Origin: Chlorokybus atmophyticus
Lineage: Eukaryota > Streptophyta > Chlorokybophyceae > Chlorokybales > Chlorokybaceae
DNA length: 64,000 bases
Reading direction: 5' to 3'
NCBI GenBank assembly: GCA_009103225.1
Contig: RHPI01001292.1
Coordinates: 247,878 to 311,877 of the forward strand
Within the stretch, counting starts at the first letter, position 1. Every line of letters starts with the position of its first letter. The position numbers and the translations under genes are program-made. The notes below the pieces were generated by a model, which was not told where the DNA came from, did no database searches, and saw only the letters and a program-made list of their open reading frames with translations. Shown here piece after piece: positions 39,046-55,246 of this stretch.

Positions 39046-42000
39046 GTTCCGGGCGTTGGCGCTTATAATATTTAATTACACCTTTTGGCAACCACTAGCA
39101 ACTGTCATTGCACCATTGACAGCATGGTCAACGCTGTACAAAGCAATGTTGCTTTTCACAATTTTGCAAACAATGGCTTTATTTATATCAATTGAACTTT
39201 CGTCAGCATAGATGATCACCCTCTGCATTAGGCCCCCGCGCCGAAATGGCCATCTAAAGAGAAAAAGGAGTGCTGGTTAAAGTTTCTTGCAGCAGCAAGT
39301 GTGAGCAGCTGACGTTTGAATAATGGTTGCAGTGATGTTGTTGTCGTAACAACAGTATTGCAACAGTATTAATGAACGTTTTGTCCACCAAAAGATCACG
39401 CACATGTGCCACATGCGCATGAAAAACAAAAATACAGTAGCATAGCAAATCTCAATTGTCGACAAACTACAGAGATGAACCGAGCCTCAACAAGACCTTG
39501 TGGTATTCAAATATTTTTTATAGTATGTTTTTTTAGTTTTTGGTTAGTTAGCCTCAACAAGCAGACGTTAAAATGCAATTAAATATGGTTTGAATCAACC
39601 AAGTTGCTAATGCAAAATGTGTGCAGTGACTTTAATGATCGTTATTTTTAATTCTTATCTTTTTTAACCTTGTTGCAGATTTAGACGCGTTTAGCGAGGT
39701 AGCCAAAGTGCGCGTTGAGTGCGCAGCCGCGCTGACGCTCATATGAGCCTTCTGGCCCTTTGTACCTATTTTTGATGGCTAAGTTATTGCCAATAGAGTT
39801 GTGGCCTTGATCATGTTGGTGTGGTGCCTGGTTAATGAGGTGAAAGTGTATATTAAATAGAAGCACAAGTGTACATTACACATAAGCACAAGGCCCTGAC
39901 ACATAAGAGCATTGCAACTTACCGGTTGACATGTAACAAATATGCGATACAAGAGTTAATTAATGCTTTCCAAGTTAACAAGGCCTTGCATATGCTATAT
40001 ATGCTTGCACTGGTTGGTTGGTTGAAGCCGTACAGACGCATTTTGAAGTACAGTCTTTGCGGCAACATACGCTAAATTTCATCCACTCTTCAGTGATGCC
40101 GTTGTTGCACTGACCGAGATGGAGTATATATTGTGTTGGAACGCCGCAATCTTCAGCTATCTCCTTCTTGCCCCATTGGTGAAATGCATGATGACCTTAT
40201 ACTTAGCACAAAAGTTGTGAGCCCAAGCTTAACGCCATGGGGTCTAATGCGACTTATGCTAAAAGCCTTGCAAACTTGTAGTTAGCAAGGAGGCAGCAAT
40301 TAAATATCATGCTTCATGCATTTTTACCTTTTCTTTCGTACAAGCTTAAGCTTTCTTTTGTACAAGCTTATACAAGAATGGATTGGTGCCAGGCGCGCAG
40401 GCTGATGCCGGGTTGCCGTATCCAAGGTGAGTGGCAAGTTGCCACTGGCAACCTGTGCAAGGGCACGAAGATAGTCCTTCGCGTATAAAGGCAAGGCTTA
40501 TAATCTCAACTTTAAGGGTAGCAGTTGCAAACTGTTTAAATGGCATTGTCGAAGATGTGCACTGCCGCAGTTAAGGGAACGTTCCGAACCACCATCATAT
40601 TGTTCTAATCGATGTAGGGTACTCTATCAATATTTCAGTTACTTCTTGATATGGGTGCATTTGCACCCAACTGTTATTATAAAGGTCTATCATTCGCGCC
40701 TAGGCTTGTGGTGATAATAATGAGAATGCACCGTTGGAGCACATCACGCGAGTCCAGACTTTTAGATAAAGGTACACTTAAGCTGCACTATGAAGTCCCC
40801 ACGCAATGCACACTACTTGTATTTGTTTATAAGCTTGCGCACAAGCTTCAAATATCATATTATGTGTCAAGCTTTGGCAATCATTATATTGTGACACTGG
40901 GCAAGTACAACATCGTAACGCTTGACATCACAAGAAAATCACAAACACTTATATCATGATATCACATGATTCTGTAAAATACGCTTTATAGACAAAACCC
41001 ATTGACGTGCGGATTCACGTATTGTAAATGCTGACTCGTTACTCATTATGTATGTTAACAAGTGCGGTTGGTGCGCAGCCAATGCCTATTGCCTGATAAT
41101 AATGTTAACCAGGTTATATATTTGCTAAAAGATATGACTAAATTATATTACATAAGTGTATTCTATAAGCGCTTGAGCATGGCAATGCTATTTGAATGAA
41201 ATGTTGCGCTCTCACCCGTATCATAAAAAGTATGCGTTAATTGCACTTTCCCGACCGTGCATGCATGTGGGACATGCGCAGCACATGCAATTTTATGTAA
41301 AAAGCTTGTGGCATGTGGGCCACATGCTATGATATGGCTTTACCAACATGCGATCGCGGCACAATAACATTGCCACTTTATTTAGCTTGCATTACTTTGC
41401 AGGGAGTATACTTTTTAAAAATTATCTTTGTTGATATGAGTAATATCAACAACGTGACGTATTATGTATTATGCAAAAGTTGCACATTACAGCACCGCAA
41501 CGTGACAGACATCATATTCTTAATTACGCCAATACCTTACTATAATGTAAACGTTGAGCTGTACTCACATGAGAATTGGGCAAGGCGCATTAATATATTA
41601 TACGAGCATTGGTATGCTACGATACATCGCTACATGGGTCATGCCTAATTATGCAAGCATGGAAGCAACGTAACTATTACAACCTATTCATTAAGACACA
41701 TTAACATTTGCAGTAACGATTGTGAGACAATAAACATAGTAATGATGACAATGCATGTGCATGTGAGCCATAATTGCGGATTGTTAATATTTATTCATGA
41801 CAATTGATGCTTTTCATATTGTTCGTACAACGTTGTATGTATGTTAACTTGATCATGGCGTGTACACCGACATTTACTCGTGTATTATTTATGTCACGCG
41901 GTTCACAATCCATTGTTCGAATACAATAGTAACACATCGATTACGATGTCACAAATTGCTCTTTTTCGTCGAATAATTGATTAATGCTAATGTAGCCACC

Positions 42001-42277
42001 ATTTATTATCGGTGTCAGAAGTGGAAATGCAAATATCATGATAAAGCGCCAAATGATATGTAGCAATGCCCATGTTTACAACTAGTATGATTGTATATAC
42101 AGCAGCACAAGTGATTGCGTAACCCACCAGTCAATTTTTGATTATATAGGAAATGACGATTGGGCCTATACTGTTGACCCGACAAGAAACCTCTGACAAG
42201 GTTTAGACCCTTCCACGTCATGTGGACCACATGCCGAGACTTGCTGCTTGATATGCATTCACAAAGACAATCTGTGT

Positions 42278-42450
42278 TGTACAGGATATGCTGGCAGTAG
42301 TTGGAAACATGCATGACCTCACTCACAGCATGCCAAACAACAACATGCAAGCACATTACAACACAACCACTGGGCTATACACACTGTTTGTTCCTCATTA
42401 CACTACACTAGTCTAGACCTCCCCATTAGACATGCATACATGCGTATTAG
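42278..42450 (+). repeat. dispersed repeat, segments A then B
   Basis: GTACAGGATATGC...CACTGGGC is followed by CATTAGACATGCATACATGC. Both parts also occur around 29.5-30.2 kb but in the opposite order, on either side of the satellite. Confidence 0.55.
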
Positions 42451-42772
42451 TAGCGCATTACATGCCCACACGGGCTCTGTCAGCTGGTGTTGGCAAAGGC
42501 AGCAGTAGCAGCAGCAGCACATCATGACGACTCCCTCCCTTCCGCCTGCTCTCCCTCTCCCCCCGCCACCCACTCGGCCACGCAGTTTCTGCTGCTGCGT
42601 CTTTCACTACCCTAACCCTTCTCGCGCAGTGCCAACGTCAGCACTGCCGCATGCAGGGCCACTGTGTCACTGGCGGTTAGGTCTGGTCGGTAGGGTTGGG
42701 TTGTGGGGTTGGCTGGGTTTGTCTGTGGCACGGGCACCCTGCGTTACTAGGCTGTTTGCTCCCCGCGCATCA

Positions 42773-43850
42773 TTACAGTGCACCACACTGCATGGTGAGC
42801 GCTGCGTTTGCGCGCCGGTGCTTCTGCAGCGCCTGGTCCACCGTCTTATACAGTAGAGCTGGGGGCGTGCAGTACGCATATGCGTTGTCACGTATCATGT
42901 GTTGCCTCAAAGTCGCCAACATCCGCTTCACAGAGTGTCCCTGCATATACCTGATAGGCTATGCCACACATGCGCCAACATGCTGATGCATCTCCACGCC
43001 AAAACCAAGCTAGCCAACAAGCCACACAATATAATCTTATACACGAAAGAGGGCTAGCTGGTGGCCTAATGCAAAATGCATGAAGGCAATGGCTGTGGAC
43101 AGTGTGGTTGCACAATTAGCACCACAACTTGTAACCACACAAGCAAAACAATGGCTGACCTGAACCTCTACATGCATCACAGCATAGGAGTTGCAATATA
43201 GCAAGCTTTTTCGCAAAGGGGTCAAATGCAAGCAACACAACAGCATGACTTGACATGGGGGCCAAGGCAGCGCTAAGCACATCACCTAACACAAACCAAG
43301 ACACGACTAGGACCTTAAGCTAAGACCCTTAGGCAGCAACACGAGTGTACGCAGCAGGCAGCAATGGGAGGAGCAGTAGTGTGGCAGCTGATGTAAGGAC
43401 AACCTGCAGAGCGCAGGCGGGCATGCATAATATATAGGACGCAGGGGTTGTGGCAAGAGAGTGTGAGGCATGCACCGCAAACCACAGCACTCAGCACTTA
43501 CATTCACCACCGGGCGCTCCACCTACTCATGTGTGACGGACACGAATTTGGACACAAGGCTACGCAAGGCGAGGTGGTAGCGGCTGCTCCAAGCAGCGAG
43601 CAGTAAGGCCCACCTCCACAACGAGCGCCACAGTCAGCAACCCCAAAGTGGACAGCTGTGGCCGCCAGTGAGTTTCCGACCGCAAATTGGCTGCAGCAGT
43701 AGTGGACACAAGCACTGTCGGGGCTGGGGTTGCCCTGTATAATACCGGGTACGTTTTTTGATATAACAGAGATACAGCCGGGTACCAGCTTGTACTCAGC
43801 ATCAGTAAAGAAGGTCACATGCAACGGCAGGAGAGTTCAACAAGCAGCAA
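42773..43850 (-). CDS. unidentified, probably multi-pass membrane protein, 3' part
   Basis: Several minus-strand pieces look coding, but I cannot name the family. The best is the exon 42940-42773 after a CTATCAGGTATATGCAG acceptor (GHSVKRMLATLRQHMIRDNA, ALLYKTVDQALQKHRRANAA), ending at TAA 42773-42775. Upstream pieces are hydrophobic. One near 43410-43337 reads VVLTSAATLLLLPLLPAAYT. One near 43610-43530 reads WALLLAAWSSRYHLALRSLV and ends at a GTAGGT donor. One near 43275-43200 reads APMSSHAVVLLAFDPFAKKL. Another near 43800-43750 reads FFTDAEYKLVPGCISVISKN. No start codon was fixed. The gene lies just downstream of TOM7 on the same strand, and its 5' boundary relative to TOM7 is unclear. Confidence 0.35.
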
Positions 43851-44373
43851 TGCAACACGCCATCAACAGAGTCTGGTTTGGTGTCCTGCATGCGCAACCA
43901 TTGCACATTAAGAAATGCGGGGAGGTATGCATACTTGCATATGCACAAAACGACATGCCTATCAAAACTGCAACAAGGCAAGCTCTACTGTGCCGGAGGA
44001 GTTGAACAACAAGCAACGAGCTGGTAACAACCAATTCGTCTACAGGCCAACACAGAGCTTGTTTGTACTGAGCAAACCAACGCGCTAGTGGCTTAGCTTG
44101 CTAGCAATGGCCAAGTTGAACAGGCACATGCTCAATCCCTAAGCGCCATTCTACTTGAGACAATGTATGCGCCGCACACCAAGGCTGTCTTCTCAGATGG
44201 CAGAATCAACAGCTGCTATCTCCTCCGCGTCTCAGCCAAATCGTGCAGTAGTGGAGTGTAGCACAGGTGCAGTTGCGTAAACCTTATACCTTTGCGCAAG
44301 GCGTCTTGTCACAGCCTGCATGCTGCATGCCAGGTGGCCAGGCCGGGGAAAGAGGCTGGCAGACCGCTGCCGC

Positions 44374-44616
44374 TCAGAGTATAGACACAAGCTGGGTCCA
44401 GGAAGGTCTGGGCTCCGTGCGCATGCCAAGGAAGATGATGAGGGGGATGAGGCCGTACCTGGCGACCTCCTTGCCGTGCTGGAGCACCCACGTGGGGCCC
44501 TGCTTGACAACCACCGCCGCTGCCTCCGTCCACGTCCTGTCTGCTTGACCCCGCCCTCCTGGTCCGCTCGCACCAGGCCTGTCCTTCCTGTCCTCAAGCA
44601 ACGCCGGCGGCGCCAT
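44374..44616 (-). CDS. TOM7: Mitochondrial import receptor subunit TOM7
   Basis: Small tail-anchored subunit of the outer-membrane TOM complex that modulates its assembly. Single exon, 80 aa, ATG at 44616, TGA at 44374-44376. The N-terminal half is Gly/Arg/Asp-rich and not conserved. The C-terminal half carries the family core: WVLQHGKEVARYGLIPLIIF, then LGMRTEPRPSWTQLVSIL. The membrane helix includes the invariant Gly and Pro (YGLIPLIIFLG). This resembles plant TOM7, which also has a longer cytosolic N terminus and a DPKP-like motif after the helix. The gene is head to head with mS23, 228 bases apart. The start was chosen because it is the last ATG before the conserved part that leaves a plausible plant-like length; an upstream extension in frame is open but unlike TOM7. 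Confidence 0.88.
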   Translation of the reverse strand: MAPPALLEDRKDRPGASGPGGRGQADRTWTEAAAVVVKQGPTWVLQHGKEVARYGLIPLIIFLGMRTEPRPSWTQLVSIL

Positions 44617-44844
44617 CTCTCCGGCAACAACAACGCCTGTAATGCCTACCCGACTGCCAAGCATGCCAACAAGAATGCAGTGTCGCGCATTGTGCCGCAA
44701 GCTAGTTTGCACAGCTGGGCAGCGGTTTAGGGTTTGTTTTCGCTGCCTGAGCGCAAGGTGTTGCTGGCAGTAGCTGCGGCACAGGCGGCGGTATTGGCGG
44801 TGGTGTCGGTGGCGTGGTGCCAGCCTGGGGTGTAAGGAATCAGC
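44617..44844. promoter_or_regulatory. divergent promoter region, TOM7 / mS23
   Basis: 228 bases separate the two start codons on opposite strands, so the 5' leaders and promoters must overlap here. No TATA box is obvious. Inferred from gene position only. Confidence 0.55.
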
Positions 44845-46509
44845 ATGAACAGGAACAAAAATTTGCTCGTACGCATGCGACACCTGCTCAAGAGCAACGC
44901 ATTCGTAAAGCCGCCATGGTTTGACGCTGTGGAGAGGTGTGCGCAACCCAATTGCATGCTTGCAGGTTTAACAGATAAGCACGGTATTCTTCTGGTAGAA
45001 TTTAAACACATCGTTGTGAGGAGCTCAGTAAAAGTCACTGTGTGTGGAGCGCTGGCGCTGTCTTTGGGTTTTTGCATAGACGTTACATACTGAATTGTGT
45101 CTTTCACTTTTGTCCATATTGGAGGTCGCACATGTAGCTGTTTCCATACCATATCATACTACTTTTGGTGATGCGCTGCTATAGCTATAAGGTTTTCAGC
45201 TACAGGTAGGCTGACCTGCAGCAGTGTCTCAGCATCGTTACGGAACTGAAGGACTACACTGGCAATGCTTGATTGCATGCACAGCACTTGCTAATACTAG
45301 GCTTTTTGTTTGTTGCATCAACCAGCTAGCAACCACAGCTCCTCCATCAAGAACAAATGAAGTATGTGGTTAACAATACAAGACATTGTGCCTTGGAAAT
45401 GTGTATGTTCAAACTATGTCAACTATGCAGTGAATGATGGGTGGTTCTCATGCAGAGTCCCGCCTGCTCCGCGACCGCTGTGGTGCCCACGTCCCGTGAA
45501 CATAGTATACCCGGAAGACCGATTCATCCGAAGATTCGTGGCCATGCATCCTTATGTCACGTTCCAGATGCCCATAGAGTAAGGCCAGCTCACCGCACAA
45601 AAGGCATGCACTGTCATCCCAATGTGCCGCTTTGTGTAGTTGACCCCATCACATTCAGCGTGCTGTTTGCAGCTTGAAGTCTGAGACACCCCACTTTTTG
45701 CGCTACTTTGGGTGGCGGTGTCTTGAGCTTATGGACGATGGGCACACGCCACAGAAAGCTTACAGGATTGCTGAGGTCAGATTGATTAATGATAATGCGC
45801 TACAGCTTACTGCTGGCACAGGGTTGCCATGGCTGATAGCATCACGCTCGTTGTTGTGTATCTCTTGCTTGTTTGGCCCAATGTATTATGTGTTGTGCGC
45901 ATTGGGCGCTGCATAGGCTTCTGCCTTGGCCTTGTCACATGTGCGCGAGGTGTACGGGGCAACTCCTCCTTGTTTGCATGCTATGTCCACCGCTGTGTGT
46001 CTGACTGGTGTTTGTTCATGGTCGCCACAGGCAGAGGCTGTCAAAGCATTGAGCAAACTGCCAGTAGAGCCAGGCGCAGAACCCGGTGAAGATATAATGG
46101 AGATCATACAGCGGGAGGAGGCGGAGCAGTACAGACTAGGTAAGAGTGGTGCTTCAGAGGTTTCGCTGTGTCTTCTGTTTTCTTGTTGGTCTTATACCAT
46201 TGCACATGGTTGTTGTTGTTGCTCTTTTTTCCATGTACTTGAGGGGAAATGACACGTGTGTGCAGGAATGGAGGCTAAGTCAATGGCATCAGAGGATGAT
46301 GATCAGCGGTAATGCTTACTCTTTGGCACAAGGACATGTTGTTGTGTTACTTTTGTGCGTAAAAGCAAGCACACCTACTCCTTGACTGCGCTCATTGTGT
46401 AACAATATTGCGGTGGTTCATTTTCTACAGAGACGTGCAGAGCAGTGCAGACGACGTGGAAGCCGACAATGTGGGCGCTGCTGAGGACTTGCGTCAGCCG
46501 CCAGCTTGA
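44845..46509 (+). CDS. MRPS23: Mitochondrial small-subunit ribosomal protein mS23
   Basis: Component of the mitochondrial ribosome small subunit. Six exons join in frame: 44845-44936, 45456-45578, 45673-45775, 46031-46139, 46266-46308, 46431-46509, giving 182 aa. Human MRPS23 is 190 aa. The N terminus LLVRMRHLLKSNAFVKPPWF and the following DAVERVPPAPRPL match the family's LVRAGVLKEKPLWFD..FPP region. The next conserved block is VYPEDRFIRRFVAMHPYV, equivalent to the family's PEDR motif. Then come TPHFLRYFGWRCLELMDDGH and RIAEAEAVKALSKLPVEPGA. The C terminus is acidic and low-complexity, ending at TGA 46507-46509. It is transcribed divergently from TOM7, another mitochondrial gene. Confidence 0.85.
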
Positions 46510-47383
46510 CATCATGATCGCAGCTACGGTGAAGCACAGTTGCAGTTTCGGTTGGTGTGCTTGTTACGGTGGGACTTAGTGGCAACTGACTAGGGTTATA
46601 GGTTGTAGCGGATGCATTGTAGGTGCACGCCTTGTGCACTGCATCTTGCAGCGTAGTAGGGTCGGATAATTGTTTTGGTGAGGCTTCTGGTAGATTGTAG
46701 CCAGCATGTTGTTCTGCAAGCATTACATAGGTCAGTTCGTTCGAAGTGAAGAATCTCTCCAACACCCATATACACACCTCCATTCGTGCACTTGCCTCAA
46801 GCGCAGCAACACCCTCGGCAAGGCGAGTTTCTGGTCTTCACATGCAATAAGCGGGTGCCCCATGCAAAGCACTAAGATGCTGTTAAGTTAACGTGCCTAT
46901 TATAACGCACCCATGTCTACATGATGCAGTACGACGGCACTGCGTGTGTCGGCTGCAAGTACCATACTCATGTCCAATTGAACCTGGACAAGCATGTGTG
47001 CGAGTACCCCTTTGCATCTTTGGTACGCAACGAATAGCACGGCCATCACGCTGTGGCCACGCTCACATAAAAGCAAAATATTGCAGAACGAATGCACAGT
47101 CACACACACGGTTGCATTACAATAGATTTGGGTGGGGGCCCAGACAGCGCTTACAACACGACCAACCACATGACCTAGGACCCTACAACCGCACTAGGCA
47201 ACCAACATCACCAACACAATACACTTTGACATGTTTGCCAGTGGTCACTGCATCACCACGCATGGTGCATACGACATGTCACACGAGTCTTTCAACAGTC
47301 CGTGGCAACAACGGACAAGTCACCGAGTGTCAATTGTCATCACTCCAGTTGCAAAACGCTGCCTATCAGCAGCGGGACAGCGC
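46510..47383. other. intergenic, mS23 to helix-hairpin-helix gene
   Basis: About 870 bases with no supported exon. It should contain the mS23 3' end and the promoter of the next gene. Confidence 0.55.
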
Positions 47384-48854
47384 ATGGCTCCCCGCCGTGC
47401 CGCCGGCGCCGGCGGGCGAGGAGCCAAGCGCCAGAAGGCAGGAGAAGGTGGTGCAGCGGTGGACGTAGTTGCCGGGTCGCTGTGGAGCAGCAGCGACCTG
47501 GCACGGTGGTCGGCGGCGCTGGCGGCATACGACAGCCGTCTCAAGGTAAGGTAGGACAAGACAGGGCAGGCAAGACAAGCCAGGACAGACTCAACCAAAC
47601 CTCTGTAGGCGCATGTTGTTGCCAAGTGTAGAAGCACTGTACACATGCACAGTACTCGTGCATGCGGACTGCATTACAGCGTGATGCGTACTGGCACGCC
47701 ATGGTGTAGTGCGGCAAGTGCAGATTTGTTGTCAGAGCACGCAGAGCCATGCCTTGCAGCCTCAGCATGGGCTCTGGGTAGTAGCAACATTGCGTCGTGC
47801 CAGCAGCCAGTAGCTTGCAAGCAAGCCAGTCGTGTCACCAAACAAAACAATATGAGATGGTTAGCTTAACACACTAAGCTTGACAACCTGTCTGACCTGC
47901 AGGCTCTGAACAAGCCTCGGCTTGTGGGGCTTGAGGCCGCGTATCGTAAGTCGGGCGAGGATGCCAGGCGCCAAGGGTTTATGACGCATGATGAGCTCGT
48001 GGGCGTGGTGGAGTGGAAGCTCAGCAGAGGCAAGTTCAGGTAACCACAAGCATCGTGTAACATTATGCGCTTCCATGTCACCGGACTGGTGTGTATGCAG
48101 ACTGTTTGTATGTCGCATGCATGCAATGCGCATGCGCACAAGCACTCACAGGAGCATGTGCGCATGCTTGTGTGCACTTGTGCGTATTACATGCACACAA
48201 CATGCGCATACACACGTGCACGTGTGTGTGCGCATATTTGTGACTGCATGGTTACACTTCTTCTTTTTCCTCTTCTGCACATGGCATGTGCGGCCATCGC
48301 ATGTTGACATGCATGCTTGTTACATTGTTAGGCCTCAGTTATTGGGCTTCGCAAGGTCCTTATCAGTACATGAGGTTGAGGACGCGACGAGGCGTGCCTT
48401 TGCCGCATTACCCAAAGTAGATGTAGCGCTTGCAGCATTGACAGAGCTGAAAGGTATCGGGCCGGCGACTGCCTCAGCAATCCTGAGTGTTTACGATGAC
48501 AGCGTGCCCTTCATGTCGGACGAGGCAATGGCGGCGGCGCTGCCGGGCAGGTCCATCAAATACACAGTCAAGGAGTATCAAGAGTTCATACGCGCTGTAA
48601 GGGCAAAGGCGGAGGCGCTGTCGAGTGTGAAAGGTGGTGAGAGCTTGTCTGCGTGCGATGTTGAGCGCGCACTGTGGTCGGAGGCTATGCGAATCAAGCA
48701 ACCGATCCATCAGATAGTCAATCAGTTTGGCATTAAAGACAAAAAAGACGATGATGATATTGAGGAGAATGCTGATGACGATGGGGACGCCGCTGCTTCT
48801 CAACCTGCAAAAGCTGCCAGAAGCAAGGCCACAGGCTCAAAGCGCAAGCGCTAA
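47384..48854 (+). CDS. conserved helix-hairpin-helix protein of unknown function
   Basis: Three exons join in frame: 47384-47545, 47903-48039, 48332-48854, giving 273 aa. The N terminus is basic (MAPRRAAGAGGRGAKRQKAG). The conserved core is HDELVGVVEWKLSRGKFRPQ, followed by ALTELKGIGPATASAILSVY, a helix-hairpin-helix (LKGIGPATA) like those of HhH-GPD glycosylases, and then VPFMSDEAM. The catalytic Lys/Asp layout of glycosylases is not evident. The C terminus is acidic, then basic (KAARSKATGSKRKR), which suggests nuclear location. From memory, similar proteins with the WKL.RGKFRP motif occur widely in fungi and plants but are uncharacterised. Stop TAA is at 48852-48854. The gene converges on NDOR1. 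Confidence 0.82.
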
Positions 48855-49239
48855 TGCTCTTAATATGAGCACGGGTTGTCATCTTGGATCGCAGGCCCTT
48901 TGTAGTTATGTGTGAGTATGCTACTATGTACAATTCCATATGTATACAATGCCTACCTAGCTTGTTAGCAAATAAAGAGATGTTTCGCACCCAATGTGCA
49001 GTGATAATTACTATCTGTCGCGACTGCACATCTGTTGCACTGTCATACACAATAGCCACAGCTATTACAAGAGCCCGAAAGTGCCTGTATGCTGCCATGC
49101 ATGTGACATGTAGTAATGGAACCTGCTTATGCCTGCCATGTTTGCGCAAAAACACCATATGAGCACCAGCGCGCCTGACACCCGTCACATACACTTGCAA
49201 AGACACTTGCACGAGAAGCGAGCTATGCATGGTCCCTGC

Positions 49240-54510
<5,271 letters not shown>

Positions 54511-54724
54511 CATGTCTACTAGAACAGCTGCTTGTTGCTCGACGTCTTTGGCCTGGCCCGCAGCTGCTCTTCCCCCGAGGCTGAGGGGCCGACCAAGCCT
54601 GAGCTGCTCCCCCCGCCGCCTTCCGGCTGTGCTGTGTTCAGGCGACCCTCGTTGCAATGCTGGAAGGCGCGTTGGGTCTGTTGCTGCTGGCGCAGCTGTA
54701 GCGCTGGTTGCTTGGCCGTTGGTG
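54511..54724 (+). CDS. possible first exon with targeting-peptide character
   Basis: The reading frame MSTRTAACCSTSLAWPAAAL continues Arg/Ser/Pro-rich and ends in VGSVAAGAAVALVAWPLV at a GTAAGC donor. It looks like a plastid or mitochondrial targeting peptide plus a hydrophobic segment, and may be exon 1 of the DUF21 gene downstream. The same bases also read well on the minus strand (LQLRQQQQTQRAFQHCNEGR, ending SSNKQLF and a stop near 54522), so strand is unresolved. Confidence 0.35.
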
Positions 54725-55246
54725 GTAAGCAGTAGCTGCTTGCCTTTTTTCAGTCATCTCAAATGCTCTAGGCAAGTAGGAGAGGGCCTGGCCACAAGAC
54801 TTGTTTGCCATGTGCATGACCTTCTAGTTCGCAGTAAGAAGTTACAATGCACTGTGCGTTTCAAGTGCAACACAAGATGGCCCTACAGATAAGAAGGCCT
54901 ACACACCGTTGCGACTCAAGTGAAGAGTCAGTTCTTTCTTCAGGCGCAGTCGTCACCCGCATTTGGGGCGTGCATTGCAGCTATATTGGACATACACAGC
55001 GCAGCAAGCTGCAAGAGGAGACAGCATGTATTTGTAGTGTTGTTGCAATTCCTCAACAGGCATGCTTGACAGTCGTAAAGCAGCGAGGTTTTGCCGTAAT
55101 GAGTGCTATGCTCTCGCTTGTTTATATTGGTAACACCTAGACTGCACACACTGTCATCCAAGCGCACGAACTTCCATGAATGCAAGTATACAACTGGAAA
55201 GAAACTGTTCTTGGGACCCTCTCCCTTGCATGCTCGCGCACTATAA

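Larger units (their letters stand above)
36065..42772. other. long AT-rich island without a recognisable gene
   Basis: About 6.7 kb. The first 500 bases are probably the PATROL1-like promoter and leader. From about 36560 to 42250 the sequence is AT-rich and lacks the TG/CA alternation common elsewhere. Open frames are short. Coding-looking pieces without known homology are minus-strand near 39249-39070 (IYADESSIDINKAIVCKIV) and 40072-39918 (LPQRLYFKMRLYGFNQPTSA, ending at a GTAAGT site). Plus-strand frames lie at 40651-40959 and 41313-41648. GC-rich inverted patches occur near 37775-37870. A C-rich tract with an N is at 38994-39045. Confidence 0.5.
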
